Source: Aquimarina rhabdastrellae
GTDB lineage: Bacteria; Bacteroidota; Bacteroidia; Flavobacteriales; Flavobacteriaceae
DNA: 64,000 nucleotides
Assembly: GCA_947387485.1 (NCBI GenBank)
Contig: CANDNT010000007.1
Coordinates: 162,676-226,675, forward strand
Reading direction: 5' to 3'
Under the pieces are notes generated by a model that did no database searches, was not told the origin of the DNA, and saw only the letters and a list, made by a program, of their open reading frames with translations. Within the stretch, counting starts at the first letter, position 1. Each line of letters begins with the position of its first letter. Made by a program: the position numbers and the translations under genes. This document shows positions 18,538 through 29,836 of the stretch, one piece after another.

Positions 18538-19428
18538 TTATAGCCCTCTTATATATTTTATACCTATGTATATATGGTGTTTTACACTACGTGCCTCTCT
18601 ACTGTTCATATTTGCATATATTTCAAACATATTCTTCTCCCGTCTCCATTGCATTCCTAATTTTCCTATAAACATATGATGTAATGCCCTTTTAACTAAT
18701 GCTGGTTTATCGTAAATTAAGCTTCCTTCTAATAAGGTATTATGCGCTATATATCGATATCCTATTCCTAATGTAAAAAGTGTTTCTCGTGCTTTAGTAA
18801 TTGTTTTACTTCTAATGGATTCAGAAAAATTAAATGCTCGTTTATTAAGTGTTCCTAAAATCCATTGTTCTCCATAAATATCTTTAGTACCTATAACTGT
18901 TGCTGTTTGAGATTGTATTGCAAATCTACTTTTGTGAAATAGTTCTTGAGCATATTCTAATCTTATATTACCTAATATTTCAAAAGGTATCTCATAAGCA
19001 TAACTAGGTATATCTACACTTAAAAGTTTGTGATACCATTGATGTATATCTTTGGCTAATGATGGATTTCCTGTAACACCTATATCAACTCCTACAGAAA
19101 ATCGAGAATTGCGTTTTATTTTATCTAAAGACAAACGGGTATATAACCATCCTGCAAATGGACGATCCAGTTCTTCTTTTTCAAATGAATCCAATTCTTC
19201 TGGAGCATAAATCTCATGTCCTAATCTCAATCCTAATTTTAATTGCTGTCCTTCTTTCTTCTCTAAGAAGAAAGATTCTGATAGCATTTTTTCATATTCC
19301 AGAAAAATACCACTCGTATAATTTCGATCAGAAAATACTAACAAATCATTTTCTACTGTAAGAGATAATTGTTGCGCATATCCTAAAGTACTTATCCATA
19401 CCAAGCACCAAATACATAGCTTTCTCAT
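18538..19428 (-). CDS. LpxR-like lipid A deacylase family protein (DUF2219)
   Basis: LpxR-type enzymes are outer-membrane beta-barrels that remove the 3'-acyloxyacyl group of lipid A. The 296-residue product has a signal peptide ending near YAQQ, then the family signature VENDLLVFSDRNYTSG, which contains the conserved Asn-Asp, and DRPFAGWLYTRL. Many amphipathic strands follow. A His is available in IHQWYH, but I cannot confirm it as the catalytic His. It lies between topA and the divergent miaB and is separate from both. Catalytic activity on this organism's lipid A is inferred only. Confidence 0.78.
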   Translation of the reverse strand: MRKLCIWCLVWISTLGYAQQLSLTVENDLLVFSDRNYTSGIFLEYEKMLSESFFLEKKEGQQLKLGLRLGHEIYAPEELDSFEKEELDRPFAGWLYTRLSLDKIKRNSRFSVGVDIGVTGNPSLAKDIHQWYHKLLSVDIPSYAYEIPFEILGNIRLEYAQELFHKSRFAIQSQTATVIGTKDIYGEQWILGTLNKRAFNFSESIRSKTITKARETLFTLGIGYRYIAHNTLLEGSLIYDKPALVKRALHHMFIGKLGMQWRREKNMFEIYANMNSREARSVKHHIYIGIKYIRGL

Positions 19429-19515
19429 CTAGGGGGATTTTCTTGTAAAAATACGTCGCTTCTTCTTCAAAAAAATAACAAAAACCTTTTTTCTTTATAA
19501 AATAACCTCTGTCAT

Positions 19516-19547
19516 TTTGACATATATTCTTTTTACACCTATCTTTG
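19516..19547 (+). promoter_or_regulatory. Promoter of miaB operon
   Basis: TTTG (19516-19519), 20 bases, then TATCTTTG (19540-19547): both elements match the Bacteroidota consensus. The predicted transcript start gives a leader of about 30 bases before miaB. Confidence 0.7.
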
Positions 19548-19585
19548 CATACTATTTGAGTTAAGCGTTTAAGCTAAATATAATT

Positions 19586-21031
19586 ATGGAGAAGACTATA
19601 GACGAAAGCAAACAAGGACAAGCGCTTCAGCTTGAGCAAAAACAAGGTAATACCCGTAAACTTTTTATCGAAAGTTATGGGTGTCAAATGAATTTTAGCG
19701 ATAGCGAAATTGTTGCTTCCATCTTAACCAAAGAAGGTTTTAATACGACTCAAAACCTAGAAGATGCTGATTTGGTTTTGGTTAATACTTGTTCAATTAG
19801 AGAAAAAGCTGAGCAAACAGTTCGTAAACGCCTTGAAAAATATAATGCCGTAAAAAAGATTAATCCAGGAATGAAAGTAGGAGTTCTTGGTTGTATGGCA
19901 GAACGTTTAAAGAGTAAATTCTTAGAAGAAGAAAAAATTGTAGATCTAGTTGTAGGACCAGATGCTTATAAAGATCTACCTAACCTTATAGAAGAAGTTG
20001 ACGCTGGTAGAAATGCTGTAAATGTAATTCTATCTAAAGAAGAAACTTATGGAGATATTTCTCCTGTACGTTTACAAAGCAATGGTGTTTCTGCCTTTGT
20101 ATCTATTACCAGAGGATGTGATAACATGTGTACATTTTGTGTTGTTCCTTTTACTCGTGGTAGAGAACGTAGTCGTGATCCTCAAAGTATTTTAGAAGAA
20201 ATCGACGATCTAGTAGCTAAAAACTTTAAAGAAGTTACTTTACTAGGTCAAAATGTGGATAGTTACCTATGGTACGGCGGTGGTCTGAAAAAAGATTTTG
20301 AAAAAGCTAGCGATTTCCAAAAAGCAACTGCTACTAATTTTGCTAAGCTTCTGGATATGGTGGCAGAAAAGTACCCTAAACTACGTCTTCGTTTTACAAC
20401 ATCTAATCCTCAAGATATGACAATGGATGTTATCGAGACTATGGCTAAGCACGATAATATCTGTAAGTATATTCACTTACCTATTCAAAGTGGTAGTGAT
20501 CGTATACTAAAAGAGATGAATAGATTACATACTCGTCAAGAATATTTTGAATTAATCGATAACATTAAGCGTTTGATTCCTGATTGTGCTATATCTCAAG
20601 ATATTATCACTGGTTTCCCTACAGAAACCGAAGAAGATCATCAAGATACACTTTCTCTAATGAAATATGTAAAATATGATTATGGATTTATGTTTGCTTA
20701 TTCTGAGAGACCAGGAACTCTTGCCGCTAGAAAAATGGAAGATGATGTTCCTCAAGATGTAAAGAAAAGAAGATTAGCCGAAATTATTGAATTGCAACGT
20801 AACCATAGTGAACATAGACATCAAGCTTTTGTAGGACAAACTATAGAGGTTTTAATCGAAAAAGAGTCTAAAAAATCTGATGCACACTGGAGTGGTCGTA
20901 CAACTCAAAATACTGTTGCTGTTTTTCCTAAAGAAAATTATAAGATTGGAGATTTTGTAATGGTACGTATCGATGAGTGTACTAGTGCTACGCTTATAGG
21001 TGAGCCTATCGCATATTCTAAAAACAATTAA
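19586..21031 (+). CDS. miaB: tRNA-2-methylthio-N6-dimethylallyladenosine synthase
   Basis: MiaB is a radical-SAM enzyme that adds the methylthio group to i6A37 of tRNAs reading UNN codons. The N-terminal UPF0004 domain has three cluster cysteines (C33, C69, C103). The radical-SAM motif CDNMCTFC supplies C178, C182 and C185. A C-terminal TRAM domain follows (from about 413). The 481-residue length is slightly long because of a charged N-terminal extension. It is first in the run miaB, sigma54 activator, lptE, TPR-like gene, secG. Confidence 0.95.
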   Translation: MEKTIDESKQGQALQLEQKQGNTRKLFIESYGCQMNFSDSEIVASILTKEGFNTTQNLEDADLVLVNTCSIREKAEQTVRKRLEKYNAVKKINPGMKVGVLGCMAERLKSKFLEEEKIVDLVVGPDAYKDLPNLIEEVDAGRNAVNVILSKEETYGDISPVRLQSNGVSAFVSITRGCDNMCTFCVVPFTRGRERSRDPQSILEEIDDLVAKNFKEVTLLGQNVDSYLWYGGGLKKDFEKASDFQKATATNFAKLLDMVAEKYPKLRLRFTTSNPQDMTMDVIETMAKHDNICKYIHLPIQSGSDRILKEMNRLHTRQEYFELIDNIKRLIPDCAISQDIITGFPTETEEDHQDTLSLMKYVKYDYGFMFAYSERPGTLAARKMEDDVPQDVKKRRLAEIIELQRNHSEHRHQAFVGQTIEVLIEKESKKSDAHWSGRTTQNTVAVFPKENYKIGDFVMVRIDECTSATLIGEPIAYSKNN

Positions 21032-21103
21032 TAGTTATCATCTTTTTATCAATCAAGAATCAATGCTTCTTATAAAGCATATTATTTATAAATGAATTAA
21101 TAT

Positions 21104-22372
21104 ATGGAATCAGTTCAAGCCACAAAACAACGTTTCGGTATTATAGGAAATGACCCAAAGCTTAATCGAGGAATCGAAAAAGCCATTCAAGTTGCTCCTA
21201 CCGATATTTCTGTATTAGTTACAGGAGAAAGTGGTGTGGGTAAAGAAAGTATTCCTAAAATCATACACTCATTATCTCATAGAAAACACGGTAAATACAT
21301 AGCTGTAAACTGTGGAGCAATACCCGAAGGAACTATTGACAGTGAGCTTTTTGGACATGAAAAAGGTGCCTTTACTGGTGCTACTCAAACGCGTAGCGGT
21401 TATTTTGAAGTTGCAGATGGCGGTACTATTTTTCTAGATGAAGTAGGTGAACTTCCATTAACAACACAAGTTCGTTTATTGCGTGTATTAGAAAATGGTG
21501 AATTTATCAAAGTTGGTTCTTCAAAGGTTCAAAAAACCAATGTTCGTATCGTAGCTGCTACCAATGTGAACATGTTTGAAGCTATCAAAAAAGAAAAATT
21601 TAGAGAGGATTTATATTACCGTCTAAGTACTATTGAAATTCTTTTACCTCCATTAAGAGAGCGTAAAGGCGATATTCATTTACTGTTTAGGAAATTTGCT
21701 TCAGACTTTGCTCTTAAATACAAAATGCCAACTATTCGCCTTAGTGATGAAGCTGTACTACTATTAGAAAAATATCATTGGAGCGGAAATATTAGACAAT
21801 TACGCAATATTGCAGAGCAAGTTTCTGTTTTAGAACAAAACAGATTGATTTCGCCACAAGTATTACAAGGTTATCTTCCTAATATAGGTTCTAATCTTCC
21901 TGCTGTGGTTTCTTCTAATAAAAGTGATAGTGATTTTAGTAATGAGCGCGAAATCTTATATAAGGTTTTGTTTGATATGAAGAGTGATCTCAATGATCTT
22001 AAAAAGCTTACCATGGAATTGATGCAAAGCGGAAATTCTCAACAAGTTCAAAAAGATAATGAGAGTTTGATACAGAAGATATACGGAGATCCTGTAGAAG
22101 TTGATAAGGTGACTTATGAAGAACCTGTAAACCACACTCCAGAAATTTTACAAATTCCTTCTTCTCAAGAATATACTATAAAGAAAGAAGACGACAAATA
22201 TCACTTTGCAGAAGAGATTCAAGAAGAAGAAACACTTTCTTTACAGGATAAAGAACTGGAATTAATCAAAAAGTCACTTGAACGCCATAAAGGTAAACGC
22301 AAAGCTGCTGCCGAAGAATTAGGAATTAGTGAACGTACGCTATACAGAAAAATAAAACAGTATAATTTATAA
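21104..22372 (+). CDS. Sigma54-dependent transcriptional activator without sensory domain
   Basis: The protein is a sigma54-type AAA+ activator. The Walker A motif is GESGVGKE (41-48), the sigma54-contacting loop is GAFTGA (88-93) and Walker B is [10 protein letters not shown] (107-116). A long Ser/Glu-rich linker leads to a C-terminal Fis-type helix-turn-helix (about 395-422, ending in [15 protein letters not shown]). There is no receiver, PAS or GAF domain before the AAA+ module, so activity must be set by level, partner proteins or the linker. It lies 72 bases after miaB and 16 bases before lptE. Its target promoters cannot be found in this window. Confidence 0.92.
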   Translation: MESVQATKQRFGIIGNDPKLNRGIEKAIQVAPTDISVLVTGESGVGKESIPKIIHSLSHRKHGKYIAVNCGAIPEGTIDSELFGHEKGAFTGATQTRSGYFEVADGGTIFLDEVGELPLTTQVRLLRVLENGEFIKVGSSKVQKTNVRIVAATNVNMFEAIKKEKFREDLYYRLSTIEILLPPLRERKGDIHLLFRKFASDFALKYKMPTIRLSDEAVLLLEKYHWSGNIRQLRNIAEQVSVLEQNRLISPQVLQGYLPNIGSNLPAVVSSNKSDSDFSNEREILYKVLFDMKSDLNDLKKLTMELMQSGNSQQVQKDNESLIQKIYGDPVEVDKVTYEEPVNHTPEILQIPSSQEYTIKKEDDKYHFAEEIQEEETLSLQDKELELIKKSLERHKGKRKAAAEELGISERTLYRKIKQYNL

Positions 22373-22388
22373 AACCTGAAAACACCGA

Positions 22389-22898
22389 ATGAAAAAAATC
22401 CTATATATCACTCTTGTTTTAATCACTAGCATTCTACTACAAGGATGTGGAGCTTATTCTTTTACAGGAACTAATTTTAATCCTGCTATAGAGACTTTTC
22501 AGGTAAACAACTTTCAAAACCAAGCAGCTATTGTAGAACCTGGTATTGATCGTACTTTTACTAATGATTTGCAAGATTTGATCCAAAATCAAACAAATCT
22601 TAGCCTTGTAACTTCTGGAGGTCATTTAATTTATGAAGGAGAGATTGTACAATATTATATTTCTCCTAATACTGCTACCTCTAGTAATACGGCTGCTCAA
22701 AACCGTCTAACTGTTGCTGTTAATGTTCGTTTTTATGATACTTTAGATAGTAATAATGATTTTGAGCAACGCTTCTCTTTCTTTTATGATTATCCTGCAA
22801 ACTCACAGCTTGTAGGTGCTTTAAGGGATGAAGCTTTGGAGGTGATTTATGAGCGTTTAACACAAGATATTTTTAATGCTTCTTTAGCAAAATGGTAA
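22389..22898 (+). CDS. lptE: LPS-assembly lipoprotein LptE
   Basis: LptE is the lipoprotein plug of the LptD/E outer-membrane translocon that inserts LPS. The 169-residue product has a signal peptide with lipobox LQGC (Cys20), then the Bacteroidota LptE pattern with GAYSFTGTNF and VNNFQNQA near the N terminus and alternating strands and helices. It lies between the sigma54-type activator and a TPR-like gene with gaps of 16 and 13 bases, so it is likely co-transcribed. Confidence 0.85.
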   Translation: MKKILYITLVLITSILLQGCGAYSFTGTNFNPAIETFQVNNFQNQAAIVEPGIDRTFTNDLQDLIQNQTNLSLVTSGGHLIYEGEIVQYYISPNTATSSNTAAQNRLTVAVNVRFYDTLDSNNDFEQRFSFFYDYPANSQLVGALRDEALEVIYERLTQDIFNASLAKW

Positions 22899-22911
22899 TA
22901 CTTTTTATGTT

Positions 22912-24126
22912 TTGAATATAAACGATCTTACATATATATTACAAAACCCTACTTTGGTCAAGAAGGAACACGCAGATGGACTAGAACAGCTTATCCGTGA
23001 GTTTCCTTATTTCCAACCCTCAAGAGCATTATTACTTAAGCATTATAAAGATCAAGAAAGTTTTAAATACAATCTAGCATTAAAAACTACTGCTGCTTAT
23101 ACTACAGACCGTAGTATTTTATTTGATTTTATCACTTCGCTTTCTGCTACTCCTGTTACCATAGAAAATACTTCAAAAAAGGACAATCTCCCGAGCATGC
23201 CTTTTGATGAAGCTATCAAAATGAAAATGGAAGAAGCTGAATCTGTTTTGAGCCCTTCTCTATTCTATGTAAAAGAAGAAGAAATCACAGAAAAGCCTAT
23301 TGAAGAAACTCCTCAAGAAAAATTATCTTCTCAAGATGCTATTCTTTCTGTAAATACGACACCTAATTCTGAAGAAACAGCTATAGAAAAAACTAGCTCA
23401 GAAGAAGATAGTCTTACTACAACTACAGCTATTGATACTTCAATAATTGACAAAGGTTCTTCTACTACAGTTGATTCATCAGAATTAAAAGAAGAGAATA
23501 CTATTGCAGAAGAAAAAAGTGTAAAACCTACAACAACTTTTAAGCATAGTACGATACATGATGTTTTAGCAGATAAAGAAAAAGAAGTTAAACGTCTTGA
23601 AGAAAAATTAGAGATTCATAAGCCTCTTTCTTTTAATAAAAGTGAGGTACATTCTTTTAAGGAATGGTTACGTCTTACGACTTTAAAACCTATTGAAAGA
23701 GAAGATGAGGAAATCAATACTGTAACAACAGTTTCTAAAGTTGATGAACCTACTGTTCAAAATACGACTTCGACTCCTGAAGCTTCAACAGAAGAGGTTT
23801 CTGAAACAAAACCTACTAAAGAGATTTCAGATAAAAACACAACTGAAAAGAAGAGTAAGTTTGATATCATCGATCAATTTATAGCATCAAACCCTAAAAT
23901 TCCACCAGTAGCAAAACGTAGTGGACCCACAAAAAATCTAGCGAGTGAGCATATCATTCCTACTGATAGTTTGATGACAGAGACATTGGCAAAGGTTTAC
24001 CTTGCTCAAAACAATTATAAGAAGGCAATTCAGGCCTATAAAATATTAATTTTGAAAAATCCCGAAAAAAGTGGTTTCTTTGCAGACCAGATTCGGGCAA
24101 TCAATAAATTACAAGAAAATAAATAA
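22912..24126 (+). CDS. TPR-like protein with long acidic linker, TTG start
   Basis: The 404-residue protein has no signal peptide. A conserved N-terminal helical domain (1-80, containing LIREFPYFQPSRALLLKHY) is followed by a low-complexity Ser/Thr/Glu-rich linker (about 90-325). It ends with a TPR-like hairpin (AKVYLAQNNYKKAIQAYKILIL). The start codon is TTG at 22912, because the nearby ATG at 22907 runs into a stop after two codons and no other start keeps the N-terminal domain. It lies 13 bases after lptE and 8 before secG. Its function is unknown; the context suggests envelope biogenesis. Confidence 0.8.
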   Translation: MNINDLTYILQNPTLVKKEHADGLEQLIREFPYFQPSRALLLKHYKDQESFKYNLALKTTAAYTTDRSILFDFITSLSATPVTIENTSKKDNLPSMPFDEAIKMKMEEAESVLSPSLFYVKEEEITEKPIEETPQEKLSSQDAILSVNTTPNSEETAIEKTSSEEDSLTTTTAIDTSIIDKGSSTTVDSSELKEENTIAEEKSVKPTTTFKHSTIHDVLADKEKEVKRLEEKLEIHKPLSFNKSEVHSFKEWLRLTTLKPIEREDEEINTVTTVSKVDEPTVQNTTSTPEASTEEVSETKPTKEISDKNTTEKKSKFDIIDQFIASNPKIPPVAKRSGPTKNLASEHIIPTDSLMTETLAKVYLAQNNYKKAIQAYKILILKNPEKSGFFADQIRAINKLQENK

Positions 24127-24134
24127 CAATATAT

Positions 24135-24461
24135 ATGAGTACTTTTTCGATATTTTTAGCATTAATCGTTTTTGTAGCATTCTTGCTAGTAGTAGTGATT
24201 ATGGTTCAAAACCCTAAAGGAGGAGGATTATCGTCTTCTTTCGGTGGTGGCGGTGGATCGCAACTAGGTGGGGTTCAAAAAACGACAGACTTTTTAGATA
24301 AAAGTACTTGGGCTTTGGCTACCATTTTATTAGTATTAATCTTATTATCTAATGTTACTATCATTGGTAGTGGTGGTGCTCAAGAATCTAAAGCTTATGA
24401 TGAGAATGCTCCTGTAGAAGTACCTGTTACTCCAGCAGCACAAGAAGACACTACTAAGTAG
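24135..24461 (+). CDS. secG: Preprotein translocase subunit SecG
   Basis: SecG is the small accessory subunit of the SecYEG channel. The 108-residue protein has two transmembrane helices (about 4-24 and 56-74) separated by the conserved loop with VMVQNPKGGGLSSSFGGGG, and a short acidic C-terminal tail typical of Bacteroidota. It is last in the miaB-to-secG run and is followed by a strong terminator. Confidence 0.92.
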   Translation: MSTFSIFLALIVFVAFLLVVVIMVQNPKGGGLSSSFGGGGGSQLGGVQKTTDFLDKSTWALATILLVLILLSNVTIIGSGGAQESKAYDENAPVEVPVTPAAQEDTTK

Positions 24462-24485
24462 TGATACTTTTTCTCTAGAAAATAT

Positions 24486-24518
24486 AAATGCCGACTTGTC
24501 AGATAGTCGGCATTTTTT
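24486..24518 (+). terminator. Terminator after secG
   Basis: An 11-base-pair stem AAATGCCGACT/AGTCGGCATTT with an 8-base loop runs into TTTTTTATTT. It starts 25 bases after the secG stop codon and separates the run from groES-groEL. Confidence 0.88.
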
Positions 24519-24525
24519 ATTTCAA

Positions 24526-24557
24526 TTTGTCAGTATCTTCGTGATGGCATAATTTCT
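24526..24557 (+). promoter_or_regulatory. Possible promoter of groES-groEL
   Basis: TTTG (24526-24529) is followed after 20 bases by TAATTTCT, an imperfect -7 box with a mismatched end. The spacing and position (55 bases before groES) are right, but the box is weak. No CIRCE-type inverted repeat is visible between 24519 and 24611. Confidence 0.35.
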
Positions 24558-24611
24558 GAATAACAAGACACAGAACATTTAAATAAATTAAACAACATAA
24601 AATTAATAATA

Positions 24612-24887
24612 ATGGGAGTTAGTATTAAACCTCTTTCAGATCGCGTTTTAATAGAGCCAGTTGCTGCAGAAACTAAAACTGCTTCTGGTATATATATTCC
24701 TGAAACTGCAAAAGAAAAGCCTCAAAAAGGTAAAGTAGTTGCAGTAGGTAACGGTAAAAAAGATCATGAAATGACTGTTAAAGTTGGTGACACTGTACTT
24801 TACGGAAAATATAGCGGAACTGAACTTAAATTAGACGGTACTGATTATTTAATGATGCGCGAAGATGACATCTTAGCAATCATCTAA
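24612..24887 (+). CDS. groS: Co-chaperonin GroES
   Basis: GroES is the heptameric lid of the GroEL folding chamber. The 91-residue product shows the family pattern: [12 protein letters not shown] at the N terminus, a mobile-loop region ([13 protein letters not shown]), then [16 protein letters not shown] and the C-terminal [13 protein letters not shown]. It is 117 bases upstream of groEL in the universal order. Confidence 0.97.
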   Translation: MGVSIKPLSDRVLIEPVAAETKTASGIYIPETAKEKPQKGKVVAVGNGKKDHEMTVKVGDTVLYGKYSGTELKLDGTDYLMMREDDILAII

Positions 24888-24980
24888 TATTACTTCCGAG
24901 ATTTTTTTCGGAGTTCAAAATTTTAATCCAGAAATTAAATTCTAAACTCAAACCAGATTATAACTCTTCTTTTGATATAA

Positions 24981-26645
<1,665 letters not shown>

Positions 26646-26670
26646 GATCTTTTACATTAAAAATAAAACC

Positions 26671-26704
26671 AAGCTCGTTATGTTGATCATAACGAGCTTT
26701 TTTT
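26671..26704 (+). terminator. Terminator after groEL
   Basis: The stem AGCTCGTTATG/CATAACGAGCT with a five-base loop is followed by seven T residues, 26 bases after the groEL stop. Confidence 0.9.
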
Positions 26705-26757
26705 ATGCCATCTTTTTTATTTTCATATAGATAAACTTGATTTAATATTGACTAAAA

Positions 26758-26785
26758 TTGAACACTTCGTCAAATTTTACTTTTG
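26758..26785 (+). promoter_or_regulatory. Promoter of the DoxX-like gene
   Basis: TTG (26758-26760), 17 bases, then TACTTTTG (26778-26785), an exact -7 box. The same TTG is the first codon of the longest ORF at this place, so that reading is a promoter element and not a start codon. Confidence 0.65.
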
Positions 26786-26835
26786 TAACATTCAATAAAT
26801 CAAATCGTTTCTTTAGAGAATTTAAATCAAACTTT

Positions 26836-28131
26836 ATGGCTACTCAAAAAACTACTACAGAAACAAACACCTCTTGGAGTTTTATAAAAAAATTCGGATT
26901 TCGTTTTTTCTTTACATTCTTCCCTTCGTATTTAATTATTGAGCTTGTTATTAGAATCATTAAAAATGCAAATGGACCTGACAGTGCTATCACCCAAGCT
27001 TTAAATAGTATTGTTATTTGGGTTGCAGAAAATATATTTTACATTCAGCATGAGCTTACTTTTGGTCCTAATGGTAGCGGTGATACTACTGCAAATTATA
27101 TTAATCTGTTCTTATATTTAAATATATCCTTCTTAATCGCCATCATATGGTCTATACTTGATCATAAACGTCCTCATTATAATAAGATGAATCTATATCT
27201 TAGAACTTTTATACGATATTATCTAGCTTCTCTTATGTTCTCTTATGGGTTTTCCAAAGTCTTTACCCTACAGTTTCATCAATTAAGTCTATTTGATTTG
27301 ATAAAAACTTATGGTAATTCTTCTCCTATGGGATTGATGTGGAATTTTATGGAATATAGCGATCTTTATACTCGTTTTTCTGGTTATGCCGAAGTTTTTG
27401 CTGGTCTTTTATTACTTTTTAGAAGAACTACACTATTTGGAGCTATCGCCATTATAGGTGTTATGGGAAATGTTTTTATGATGAACCTTAGTTATGATAT
27501 TCCTGTAAAAATACTTAGTGGATTACTTACTTTTATGGGATTCTTCTTACTGTATCCAGATCTTCAACGTCTTCTTAATTTTTTAATTCTGAATAAAGCT
27601 ACAACTCAAAAAGAATTTCTTGAGTATACTCAAAAACCTATTTTAAAAAAGGTATTCTTAGGTTTTAAAGTTCTTATTATCTTTTTCTTTTTATTTAATA
27701 ATGCTTATGGTTCTTATACTATGTTACAACATAGACATAATCAGGCAAAAACTGCAGCACATTACGGTATTTATGAGATTATTGATTTTGTAAAGAATCA
27801 AGATACCATACCTCCACTAACTACAGATTCAAAACGTTGGAAACGTATCATTATGGATAATACTTATGGTGGTATCCAGAAAATGAATGAAAAAATTGTG
27901 TATTGTAAAGTCGAAAAAGATTCTAGCTCTTCTGCTATTACCCTAAAATCGCATCAAGATACCTTTTCGTACACCTTAAAACAACATCAAAAAGATAGTT
28001 TATATCATTTTGAAACTATTTTGGATACTGGTGATACTTTAAAAATTTCAGCCAAAAAGAAAACCCCAAAAGATTTTTTAATAATCAATCGAGGTTTTCA
28101 TTGGATAAACGAATATCCTTTTAACCGTTAG
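26836..28131 (+). CDS. DoxX-like multi-pass membrane protein
   Basis: The start at the ATG at 26836 (MATQKTTTETNTSW) follows a good promoter at 26758-26785 and removes 26 unlikely residues from the longest ORF. The 431-residue product has about seven to nine hydrophobic segments. In the middle, YGFSKVFTLQF and SGYAEVFAGLLLLFRRT resemble the DoxX/SURF4-type four-helix unit. The last 100 residues are soluble and beta-like. The DoxX relation is by pattern only and the function is unknown. It converges on the metal-efflux adaptor gene with only 9 bases between stops. Confidence 0.65.
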   Translation: MATQKTTTETNTSWSFIKKFGFRFFFTFFPSYLIIELVIRIIKNANGPDSAITQALNSIVIWVAENIFYIQHELTFGPNGSGDTTANYINLFLYLNISFLIAIIWSILDHKRPHYNKMNLYLRTFIRYYLASLMFSYGFSKVFTLQFHQLSLFDLIKTYGNSSPMGLMWNFMEYSDLYTRFSGYAEVFAGLLLLFRRTTLFGAIAIIGVMGNVFMMNLSYDIPVKILSGLLTFMGFFLLYPDLQRLLNFLILNKATTQKEFLEYTQKPILKKVFLGFKVLIIFFFLFNNAYGSYTMLQHRHNQAKTAAHYGIYEIIDFVKNQDTIPPLTTDSKRWKRIIMDNTYGGIQKMNEKIVYCKVEKDSSSSAITLKSHQDTFSYTLKQHQKDSLYHFETILDTGDTLKISAKKKTPKDFLIINRGFHWINEYPFNR

Positions 28132-28140
28132 TTATCTGTT

Positions 28141-29829
28141 TTATAACTCGTCAACAACGCTTCCACAAGTTAACATGGCTTCTCCAAAATAAGGGTTTTG
28201 GATGTTTTTTTCTAAACTTATCCAATTAGCTCCTTTATTTTGATTAGCCATGGGACAATGTTGTATATATATTGTTTCGTTCATACTTCCAGCTGCATTA
28301 AGTATATGTATCATGTTTTTTGATAACATTCTAAAATGCTCTCGTTGCTCTTCTAGATTAATATCTACATTATTTATAGCTGATATAGTATTAAATAGTA
28401 TTTGATATTGCTCAACTAACTTTTGATTTTCTTCTAATTGGTTTTTAAATTCTTTGGCAAGCATTGTTGCTGTTTCTGAATCACTTTCAACCAATGCATC
28501 TTTAATAGCTATATACGACTTTATAAGTTTAGGCAACACCGTTTTCATTTCTTTAGTCACAACTATTTCACCCATATCAGATTCTATCATTTCTTCTTCT
28601 TGATGCATCATTGATTTTTTTCCTTGCAATTGCGCTGCGGCATCAACAGTAAAAGTTCCTTGACTTACTATTTCTTCTCCTTGTTTGAGCCCTTTAATAA
28701 TTTCGTATTTATCCCCCATTGCTCGTCCTAGAGTCACTTCTCTCATTTCAAAAACAGCCTCTTCACTACTTACTTTCACATATATTACAGATCGTTTACC
28801 TGTCCATAATACAGCACTTTTAGGAATTGTAATTTCATCTACTTTATCATTCTTTTTATTCTCTTCTAAATCAGCAGTAATAAACATTCCTGGCTTTAAT
28901 AATTCTTTTGGATTTTGAAGCACAACTCTTGCTTTTGCTATGCGTGTCTGCGTATTGACCATTGGGTCTATAAAACTTATTGCACTTTCAAACTCCTTAT
29001 CTGTATATGCATTGGTTTTTATTAAAGCTTTTTGACCTATTTTTATTTCACTAAGTCGTTGCTCATATACATCCAATTCTGCCCATACTGTTTTTAAATC
29101 TGTTATTTTAAACAATGGCATTCCGCGTTTAATATGTCCTCCATCTTCAACTGGTATAGCTGTTACTATTCCTGAAATATTTGCATATATAGGTAAACTT
29201 TCTATGGTAATTTCTGAAGCTTCAATTTTATCAATTTGACTATCTGAAAGCTTCCAATTTTTCAATTTATTTCTAACGGCCTTATACAATTCTGGTTGGG
29301 TTTTCTTAAAAGTTTTGGCACTAAAAAGTTCTTGTTGTGCAGCAACTAACTCTGGGGCATAAACTTTGGCCAGCAATTGTCCTTTACGAACTACCTCTCC
29401 CTCAACTTTCACAAACAGTTGTTCTATCCTTCCGTCGTAATGTGCCGTTTGTATTTGATTTGCATTTTCATTGGCAACTATTTTTCCTGATAGTTGTAGT
29501 TTATTATTTTCTGATGTATTAGCACCTACAGTAATGGTTTCTATATTTGCCAATGCGATGGCATTCTTGGTCATTTTAAATTGCTCTGGAGCTAATCCAT
29601 CTGCAGTAGCAGAAGCTGGTATTAAATCCATTCCACAAATAGGACAATCACCTTCTTCTGGTTGCATAATTTGTGGATGCATAGAACATGTCCACATGGT
29701 ATTGTCTTCATTATTTTCTGCCACTTGATGCTCATGTTCATGAGATGCACCTTCATTTCTTCCGAAAAAGAAATATCCTAAGATCACCCCTATGATCAAA
29801 ATAATACCGTATTTACTATATGTTTTCAC
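28141..29829 (-). CDS. CusB-like metal efflux adaptor with metal-binding and DUF3347-like domains
   Basis: This adaptor of a CusCBA-type pump links the CusA homologue to the outer-membrane channel. The 562-residue protein has an N-terminal transmembrane anchor and a His-rich stretch (SHEHEHQ). A heavy-metal-binding domain at about 45-70 follows (MWTCSMHPQIM to CPICGMDL). The membrane-fusion core includes ANISGIVTAIPVEDGGHIKRG and IPKSAVLWTGKRSVIYVK. The last about 130 residues are a DUF3347-type domain with HCPMA and LTCGSVV, which also occurs alone in the lipoprotein two genes upstream. This is the last gene of the cluster. Cu or Ag are likely substrates, by family. Confidence 0.87.
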   Translation of the reverse strand: MKTYSKYGIILIIGVILGYFFFGRNEGASHEHEHQVAENNEDNTMWTCSMHPQIMQPEEGDCPICGMDLIPASATADGLAPEQFKMTKNAIALANIETITVGANTSENNKLQLSGKIVANENANQIQTAHYDGRIEQLFVKVEGEVVRKGQLLAKVYAPELVAAQQELFSAKTFKKTQPELYKAVRNKLKNWKLSDSQIDKIEASEITIESLPIYANISGIVTAIPVEDGGHIKRGMPLFKITDLKTVWAELDVYEQRLSEIKIGQKALIKTNAYTDKEFESAISFIDPMVNTQTRIAKARVVLQNPKELLKPGMFITADLEENKKNDKVDEITIPKSAVLWTGKRSVIYVKVSSEEAVFEMREVTLGRAMGDKYEIIKGLKQGEEIVSQGTFTVDAAAQLQGKKSMMHQEEEMIESDMGEIVVTKEMKTVLPKLIKSYIAIKDALVESDSETATMLAKEFKNQLEENQKLVEQYQILFNTISAINNVDINLEEQREHFRMLSKNMIHILNAAGSMNETIYIQHCPMANQNKGANWISLEKNIQNPYFGEAMLTCGSVVDEL

Positions 29830-29836
29830 TGTTGTG

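Noticed and set aside
21060..21085. Hairpin ATGCTT/AAGCAT between miaB and the sigma54 activator
   Set aside because: It is only six pairs with no T run, so it is not a convincing terminator; read-through into the activator is likely.
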